Positions 59,084 through 64,000 of a DNA stretch of 64,000 nt are shown piece by piece. The position numbers and the translations under genes are program-made. Source of the stretch: Prauserella_A oleivorans (GTDB lineage Bacteria > Actinomycetota > Actinomycetes > Mycobacteriales > Pseudonocardiaceae); NCBI RefSeq assembly GCF_042685745.1, contig NZ_JBHUNT010000001.1, positions 4,898,001 to 4,962,000 on the forward strand, in the 5' to 3' direction. Numbering within the stretch: the stretch's first letter is position 1; each line of letters begins with the position of its first letter. The notes below the pieces were generated by a model. The model made no database searches. It was not told where the DNA came from and was given only the letters and a program-made list of their open reading frames with translations.

Positions 59084-59541
59084 CCGAACCGTCCTCGACG
59101 TCCGTGTCCCGGCGAGGCCTGACGATCACGGCGACCACGGCCCGGATCGTGGTCGCGGTCGTCGGCGTGGTCTACCTCGTGCTCGGCATCGTCGGGTTCT
59201 TCACCGGCGAGGGCATGGGACCCGACGCGAGCCGGACCGTGTGGATCGTCGGCATCAGCACACTGCTGAACGTGGTGCACACCGCGGTCGGCGTGGTCGG
59301 CGTGGTCGGCGTGGTCACTGCGCGCTCGGCTGCCACGGCGAAGGCGTACGGCTGGGGTCTGTTCTTCGGCTTCCTCGGGCTCACCGCGTACAGCGTGTTC
59401 GGCACGCTGCTCGACCGGCTCGGCGACCTGGCCAACGTCCAGGCGGGCAACGTCTTTCTCTACGCCGCCACGGCACTGATCGGGCTGGGGATGAGCCTGG
59501 TGCGGTTCCGCGAGGACCGGGAGGGCGAGCGCACCCGCTGA
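59080..59541 (+). CDS. DUF4383 four-helix membrane protein
   Basis: A 153-aa protein with four membrane spans (ARIVVAVVGVVYLVLGIVGFF; ISTLLNVVHTAVGVVGVVGVV; YGWGLFFGFLGLTAYSVFGT; VFLYAATALIGLGMSLV), the DUF4383 layout. Coupled to the SDR gene. Function unknown; members occur in stress-responsive groups. Confidence 0.87.
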   Translation: MTEPSSTSVSRRGLTITATTARIVVAVVGVVYLVLGIVGFFTGEGMGPDASRTVWIVGISTLLNVVHTAVGVVGVVGVVTARSAATAKAYGWGLFFGFLGLTAYSVFGTLLDRLGDLANVQAGNVFLYAATALIGLGMSLVRFREDREGERTR

Positions 59542-59596
59542 ACTGCTGCCTTCAGCGTCCTGTTTAGTACTCGTGACACGCGGGCAACTACTGGCC

Positions 59597-60541
59597 ATGA
59601 GGTTGCTCGTGTGGCACGTTCATGGCTCCTGGAGCACGGCGTTCGTCCAGGGCGGGCACACCTATCTGTTACCCACTGTGGACGGTGGCGGCGAATGGGG
59701 CCGGGGCCGTTGCGGCCGAGACTGGCCGGAATCCGCCGTCGAGGTCCCGGCCGACCGGCTGCGGGACGAGGACGTCGACGCGGTCGTGCTGCAACGCCCG
59801 GAAGAGCTCGAACTCACCGAGCGCTGGCTCGGCAGGCGCCCCGGTGTGGACGTTGCCGCCGTGTACGTCGAGCACAACACCCCGCGTGAGCACGCCGCGA
59901 CGACCCGGCATCCGCTGGCCGACCGCGACGACATCCTGCTCGTCCACGTCACGCCGTTCAACGAACTGATGTGGGACAACGGGATCGCGCCCACCGCGGT
60001 GATCCAGCACGGCATCGTCGACCCCGGCTACCGCTACACCGGCGAGCTGCGGCGCGCCGCCGTGCTCATCAACGAACCGGTGCGCCGGAACCGGATCGTC
60101 GGCACCGACCTGTTGCCCGTCTTCGCCCGGACCGCTCCGATCGACCTGTACGGCATGGGACTCGACGGCCTCGACCTGGAGGGCGTGACACCCGTCGGCG
60201 ACCTCGGCCAGGAAAAACTGCACCGGGAGATGGCCCGGCGCCGGGTCTACGTGCACACGGCCCGCTGGACGTCGCTCGGGCTGTCGCTCATCGAGGCGAT
60301 GCAGCTGGGCATGCCGGTGGTTGCGCTGGCGACCACCGAGGCCACGGCGGCGGTACCGCCGGAAGCCGGGTTCGTGTCCACCGACGTCACGGCGCTGGCG
60401 GAGGGGGTGAGGCGATTGCTCGACGACCCCGAACTGGCCGTCCACATGGGCAAGTCGGCGCGGGAGCACGCGCTGGCCCGTTACGGACTCGACGCGTTCC
60501 TGCGCAACTGGGACGTGCTGCTCGAGCGCGTGCTGTCCTGA
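59597..60541 (+). CDS. Glycosyltransferase (GT-B fold)
   Basis: A 314-aa protein opening MRLLVWHVHGSWSTAFVQGGH, with the nucleotide-sugar region IQHGIVDPGYRY and the C-terminal block TSLGLSLIEAMQLGMPVVAL of GT4-like enzymes. The first domain is shortened relative to typical GT4 proteins. Followed after 18 bases by a second glycosyltransferase, so the two probably act in one glycan or glycolipid pathway. Confidence 0.88.
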   Translation: MRLLVWHVHGSWSTAFVQGGHTYLLPTVDGGGEWGRGRCGRDWPESAVEVPADRLRDEDVDAVVLQRPEELELTERWLGRRPGVDVAAVYVEHNTPREHAATTRHPLADRDDILLVHVTPFNELMWDNGIAPTAVIQHGIVDPGYRYTGELRRAAVLINEPVRRNRIVGTDLLPVFARTAPIDLYGMGLDGLDLEGVTPVGDLGQEKLHREMARRRVYVHTARWTSLGLSLIEAMQLGMPVVALATTEATAAVPPEAGFVSTDVTALAEGVRRLLDDPELAVHMGKSAREHALARYGLDAFLRNWDVLLERVLS

Positions 60542-60559
60542 TCGCTACCGGGAGGAAAC

Positions 60560-61768
60560 GTGAAGATCGCGATGGTCTCCGAGCACGCCAATCCACTGGC
60601 GGCACTGGGCGAGGTCGACGCGGGCGGGCAGAACGTCCATGTCGCCGAGCTCTCCGCGGGATTGGTGCGCGCGGGTCACGACGTGACCGTCTACACGCGA
60701 CACGAGTCCGGGGACCAGCCCAGGGAGGTCACCACCCCCGGCGGTTATCGCGTCGTCCACGTCCCCGCCGGTCCGGCACGGCACGTCCCGAAGGACGAGC
60801 TGCTGCCCTACATGGGCGAGTTCGCCCGGTTTCTCGAACAGGAGTGGCGGTTTCAGCGGCCCGACGTCGCGCACGGGCACTTCTGGATGTCCGGGCTCGC
60901 CGCCGCCCTGGCCGCACGCGAAGTGGACATCCCGTTGGTGCAGACCTTTCACGCGCTCGGTGTGGTGAAGCGGCGTTACCAGGGCACCCAGGACACGAGC
61001 CCGCCCGAGCGGATCCGGCTCGAGCGGATCGTCGGGCGCAGCGCCGCGCGGGTGGCCGCCACGTGTACCGACGAGGTGTTCGAGCTCGTGCGGATGGGGC
61101 TGCCGCGCTCGCGAATGTCCGTGGTGCCGTGCGGTGTGGACCTGACGCGGTTCACCCCGCACGGCGAGAGCGCTCCGCGCTCCGGCAGGCACCGGCTGCT
61201 CGCGGTCGGCAGGCTGGTGCCGCGCAAGGGCTTCGACGTGGCCATCGCGGCATTGCGATCGCTGCCCGACACCGAACTCGTGATCGCCGGCGGCCCACAG
61301 CAGGGACGGCTCGCCGAGGACGCCGAGGCGTGCCGGCTGCGAGCCGTCGCCGAGGACCTCGGCGTGGCCGACCGCGTGGACTTCCGCGGCCAGGTGGCGC
61401 GCGACGACATGCCTGCGCTGATCCGGTCGGCCGACGTGGTGGTGTGCACGCCGTGGTACGAGCCGTTCGGGATCGTGCCGCTGGAGGCCATGGCGTGCGG
61501 TGTGCCCGTGGTGGCCTCCGCGGTCGGCGGCCTGACCGACACGGTCGTGGACGGTGTCACCGGGATGCTGGTGCCACCGAAGCGACCGGAGGCCGTGGCG
61601 AGCGCCGTGCGCAGGCTGCTGTCGGACAAGGCGATGTGCGACGCGTTCGGCATCGCCGGCGCCGACCGCGCCCGCTGCCGGTACTCGTGGGACCGCGTCG
61701 CTACCGACACCTACCGCATCTACGAAAGCGTGGTACCCGCGTTCACGGCGACGGAGTCGATCGGCTGA
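60560..61768 (+). CDS. Group 4 glycosyltransferase
   Basis: A 402-aa GT4 enzyme: MKIAMVSEHANPLAALGEV, DAGGQNVHVAELSAGL (MshA/sucrose-synthase-like Gly loop), VPCGVDLTRFTP, and the retaining-GT4 block TPWYEPFGIVPLEAMACGVP with the two Glu residues. GTG 60560 is preceded by GGGAGGAA. The 3' end is followed within 15 bases by a five-unit 21-bp minisatellite. Confidence 0.93.
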   Translation: MKIAMVSEHANPLAALGEVDAGGQNVHVAELSAGLVRAGHDVTVYTRHESGDQPREVTTPGGYRVVHVPAGPARHVPKDELLPYMGEFARFLEQEWRFQRPDVAHGHFWMSGLAAALAAREVDIPLVQTFHALGVVKRRYQGTQDTSPPERIRLERIVGRSAARVAATCTDEVFELVRMGLPRSRMSVVPCGVDLTRFTPHGESAPRSGRHRLLAVGRLVPRKGFDVAIAALRSLPDTELVIAGGPQQGRLAEDAEACRLRAVAEDLGVADRVDFRGQVARDDMPALIRSADVVVCTPWYEPFGIVPLEAMACGVPVVASAVGGLTDTVVDGVTGMLVPPKRPEAVASAVRRLLSDKAMCDAFGIAGADRARCRYSWDRVATDTYRIYESVVPAFTATESIG

Positions 61769-61782
61769 CCCCTGCGGCGCGT

Positions 61783-61887
61783 GTGTCTGCCGTGCCCGTC
61801 ACCGTGTGTGCGGCTCCGGTAGCCGTGTCTGCCGTTCCGGTAGCCGTGTCTGCCGTTCCCGTCACCGTGTCTGCTGCTCGCGTCACC
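61783..61887 (+). repeat. Five 21-bp minisatellite units, sense to the glycosyltransferase
   Basis: Units at 61783, 61804, 61825, 61846 and 61867; consensus GTGTCTGCCGTTCCC plus GTCACC or GTAGCC. Begins 15 bases after the glycosyltransferase stop. Same family as 31576-31680 and 31780-31947. Confidence 0.92.
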
Positions 61888-61918
61888 GTGCCGGCCCGCG
61901 CCATCCGGCACCGTGGCC

Positions 61919-62023
61919 GGCAAACACAACGACACAGGACGCAAACACGGCGACCCAGGCGGCAGACACAACGACCCAGACGGCAGACACAACGACCCAG
62001 ACGGCAGACACGCCGGTCTCGGC
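61919..62023 (-). repeat. Five 21-bp minisatellite units, inverted
   Basis: Units at 61919, 61940, 61961, 61982 and 62003; on the minus strand each ends GTGT(C/T)TGCC or GTGTTTGCG. Two adjacent units (61961, 61982) are identical. With the plus-strand block and the 31-base middle (61888-61918) it forms a mirror-like inverted arrangement ending six bases from the Lrp stop. Confidence 0.92.
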
Positions 62024-62028
62024 TCACG

Positions 62029-62961
62029 TCACTCCGACGGCGCGCACGTGAGCGGCCGGGCGAGGTCGTGCTCCTCCTTGATCGCGCGCAGGTGACTCCA
62101 CGACTCGACCGAGCGCACGCCCGGCAGGTCCCGCAGACGCTCCAGGGTCGCGAACACGCTGTCGTAGGTGGTCGCGCGGATGGTGCCGATGCCGTTGCAC
62201 CAGCCGATGCCGGTCGCGAAGCAGTCGACCTCCTCGAAACCGGCCACCTCGCGGGCCACCGGTGCGGTCTCGCCGCTGAGCGTCAGGGCGAAGCCGATCG
62301 TATGGATGCGGCTGAGCTGGTTGAGCCGCACGAGGGCGCCGACGTGCACCACCCCGGCCTCCAGCAGCCGCAGCACCCGCGCCCGCGTCGCACCCGGCGA
62401 GAGGCCGCTGACGCTCGCCAGGTCGGCGAACGACGCGCGCCCGTCGATCCGCAGGTGCTCGAGCAACGCGTGGTCGGAGGAATCGAGGTCGATGTCGCCG
62501 AGCGGGCCGGGGCTCTCCAGCGGGCCGGGCGGGAAGTAGGGGTCCTTCCAGATCTGCAGGAACGTCATCGCCTGGACCGAACGCACCCCGGGCACGGCCT
62601 GCACCTTGGCCAGCCCCTCGGAAAACGTCGCGAGATCCTTGGTGCGCAGCTCCGCGGTCACCGCGAAGCGACCAGCCGTCGTGGTGACGAACGACGTCTC
62701 GGCGAGCTCGGCCAGCCGCTCGGCCACCGGTCCGGCCGGGCCGTCGACCTCGACGATGACGTGCCCGAGCTGATTGAGGCCGAGCGCGGCGGGGTGGATG
62801 GCGGCGATCAGGCGCAGGCCGCAGTCGTCGATCAGCCGCCGCACCCTGGCCTTGGTGGTCGAGCGCGCCAGCCCGACCAGTTTGGCCAGCGCCTCGTAGG
62901 AGGCTCGCCCGTCCTCCTGCAGGGCGCGGACGAGGCGCTCGTCGACGTCGTCCAGATCCAC
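62029..62961 (-). CDS. Double-length Lrp/AsnC-family regulator
   Basis: A 310-aa protein made of two tandem Lrp units: HTH (RASYEALAKLVGLARSTTKA) plus RAM domain, then a second HTH (RASFADLASVSGLSPGATRA) plus RAM domain. Double Lrp proteins are known in actinomycetes. GTG 62961 is the start. It is divergent from the POT peptide transporter at 63199 and probably controls it in response to amino acids. Confidence 0.9.
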   Translation of the reverse strand: MDLDDVDERLVRALQEDGRASYEALAKLVGLARSTTKARVRRLIDDCGLRLIAAIHPAALGLNQLGHVIVEVDGPAGPVAERLAELAETSFVTTTAGRFAVTAELRTKDLATFSEGLAKVQAVPGVRSVQAMTFLQIWKDPYFPPGPLESPGPLGDIDLDSSDHALLEHLRIDGRASFADLASVSGLSPGATRARVLRLLEAGVVHVGALVRLNQLSRIHTIGFALTLSGETAPVAREVAGFEEVDCFATGIGWCNGIGTIRATTYDSVFATLERLRDLPGVRSVESWSHLRAIKEEHDLARPLTCAPSE

Positions 62962-63026
62962 CTACGTCCCTTCGCCGGCTCTCGGTGCCGTCAACCTAGC
63001 GCATCCACAGCGACCAACCGATGCCC

Positions 63027-63041
63027 GTCGAATAATCCGAC
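63027..63041. promoter_or_regulatory. Candidate Lrp-type 15-bp dyad
   Basis: GTCGAATAATCCGAC is a GTCG-N7-CGAC dyad of Lrp footprint size with an AT core; a related CGAATCATC follows near 63091. Both lie in the region between the double Lrp gene and the peptide transporter. Confidence 0.4.
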
Positions 63042-63145
63042 GAGTCTCGGGCAGTGAGAATGTTTCGGCTGCAATAACTCTCAGATGCCGACGAATCATC
63101 TATTGTTCCGACCCTTGTGTGGATGTATCGTCTGCGCTCATCTAC

Positions 63146-63173
63146 CGGCCGACCGCGGCTTCGCGGTCGGCCG
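63146..63173 (+). promoter_or_regulatory. Strong hairpin in the peptide-transporter leader
   Basis: Perfect 12-bp stem CGGCCGACCGCG / CGCGGTCGGCCG with a four-base GCTT loop, ending 14 bases before the GGAGG ribosome site of the transporter gene. It could act as an attenuator, RNA-stability element or protein-binding site. No T-run follows. Confidence 0.55.
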
Positions 63174-63198
63174 TCCACTGTCTTTCCGGAGGTGAAAC

Positions 63199-64000
63199 GT
63201 GGGCGTGCCAGGCACTCCGCGCGTTGCGGGAACAGCCTCGGACCGGGCGTTCTTCGGACACCCGCGTGGCCTCGTCGGCCTGTTCTTCACCGAGGCGTGG
63301 GAGCGATTCTCCTACTACGGGATGCGCGCCCTGCTGCTCTACTACATGTACGACCAGGTGGCGAACGGCGGCCTCGGGATCCCCGACGACACCGCCAAGT
63401 CGCTCGTCGCGGTGTACGGCTCGGCCACCTACATGGCCGCGATCCTCGGCGGCTGGGTCAGCGACCGGCTGCTCGGCGATCGGCGCGCGACCCTCGTCGG
63501 CGGCGTGCTCATCATGGTCGGGCACATCTGCCTGGCCCTTCCGGCGGGTGCCGGGGCGCTGTTCGCCTCGATGGTGTTCATCGCCGGAGGCACCGGCCTG
63601 CTCAAGCCCACCATCTCCGCGTCCGTCGGCGACCTGTACGCCCCGAACGACCCGCGCCGCGACTCCGGCTTCAGCATCTACTACATGGGCATCAGCGTGG
63701 GTGCGGTGGCTGCTCCGCTCGTGGTCGGCACCGTGGGCCAGACCTACGACTACCACCTCGGTTTCGGCATCGCCGCGGTCGGGATGGCACTCGGGCTGGC
63801 GGTGTACCTGTGGACCCAACGTCATCTCAGCGAGGCCGGTAGCAGGCCGAAGAATCCCCTCCGGCTGAGCGAGGTGTCCCGGTCCCGGGCGAGCCTGGTG
63901 GGCCTCGGCGTCGCGTGTCTCGTGGCGGTCGTCGCGGTGTCCGCGGTGACGGGTCTGCTGAGCATCGGCGCGACCGTGAACCTGATCAGCGTGCTGGCGA
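63199..64000 (+). CDS. POT/PTR2-family proton-coupled peptide transporter, 3' end outside window
   Basis: The first 267 codons of a POT transporter. The ExxER-type motif appears as FTEAWERFSYYGMRALL near residue 30, followed by membrane spans with ATYMAAILGGWVSDRLLGDRR (substrate/proton region) and FIAGGTGLLKPTISASVGDLY. GTG 63199 is preceded by GGAGG six bases upstream. A leader hairpin and the divergent double Lrp suggest regulation by amino-acid supply. Confidence 0.94.
   Translation, partial: MGVPGTPRVAGTASDRAFFGHPRGLVGLFFTEAWERFSYYGMRALLLYYMYDQVANGGLGIPDDTAKSLVAVYGSATYMAAILGGWVSDRLLGDRRATLVGGVLIMVGHICLALPAGAGALFASMVFIAGGTGLLKPTISASVGDLYAPNDPRRDSGFSIYYMGISVGAVAAPLVVGTVGQTYDYHLGFGIAAVGMALGLAVYLWTQRHLSEAGSRPKNPLRLSEVSRSRASLVGLGVACLVAVVAVSAVTGLLSIGATVNLISVLA

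Noticed and set aside
61554..62095. Several plus- and minus-strand frames across the 61.8-62.0 kb repeats
   Set aside because: Same reason: the period is a multiple of three, so stop codons are absent. No start or ribosome site supports translation.

Overview
The window is very GC-rich and shows strong third-position GC bias, frequent GTG starts and many 1- or 4-base stop/start overlaps (ATGA, GTGA, TGATG). Its families include CsoR, ECF41/SigJ, a DesA3-type desaturase, DUF3618/DUF4235/holin-X and a 13E12-type HNH protein. Together these indicate a high-GC actinomycete. A Pseudonocardiaceae-like genus is my best guess, but this is inferred from gene content only; no rRNA or tRNA is visible. 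Both ends of the window cut genes.

Region 1 (1-9.2 kb): a minus-strand catabolic operon with three or more SDR dehydrogenases, an acyl-CoA ligase, a PcaC-like protein, a HyuA/HyuB (acetone/acetophenone carboxylase-type) pair and an 87-aa protein, with a divergent TetR. Its logic resembles alcohol -> ketone -> carboxylation -> CoA activation. Region 2 (9.2-14.3 kb): a fused E1 alpha-beta 2-oxoacid dehydrogenase, divergent from an operon of medium-chain dehydrogenase, acyl-CoA dehydrogenase and enoyl-CoA hydratase. Region 3 (14.4-19.6 kb): a VapC/Phd toxin-antitoxin pair, a Na+-type ABC exporter, and a DesK/NarL-type two-component system. Region 4 (19.7-26.1 kb): a GntR regulator divergent from a CoA-ester operon (crotonase-like, 2-methylfumaryl-CoA isomerase-like, FabG-like, thiolase, acyl-CoA dehydrogenase).

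Region 5 (26.1-34.3 kb): an RraA-type aldolase, a metallo-beta-lactamase-fold hydrolase, a DesA3-like desaturase with its ferredoxin-type reductase under a divergent DesT-like TetR, then about 1 kb of repeats and a 13E12 HNH protein. Region 6 (34.3-38.1 kb): a copper operon (csoR, copZ, secreted protein, copA). Region 7 (38.1-46.1 kb): an eight-gene Nit1C (nitrilase/cyanide-nitrogen) cluster, tightly coupled. It has two tandem nitrilases, and the second has lost its catalytic Cys and Glu. Region 8 (46.2-55.1 kb): small stress-type proteins, an IS5/IS427-type insertion sequence, a NAD(P)H dehydrogenase-like flavoprotein with an ECF41 sigma factor, a DadA-like oxidase and a haem-oxygenase-like diiron protein. 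Region 9 (55.1-64 kb): a decayed 25-bp minisatellite with an HNH remnant, CDGSH and HemK2-like genes, a membrane/stress operon, two glycosyltransferases, a double Lrp regulator and a truncated POT peptide transporter.

The observations I rate highest are the nitrilase pseudoenzyme beside its intact paralogue; a 21-bp minisatellite family in five-unit blocks lying just 3' of three different genes, each time in sense orientation to that gene and forming a mirrored 5+5 array between two convergent genes; a second, 25-bp degenerate minisatellite just 3' of another gene; and the carboxylase-type operon with an unknown substrate.
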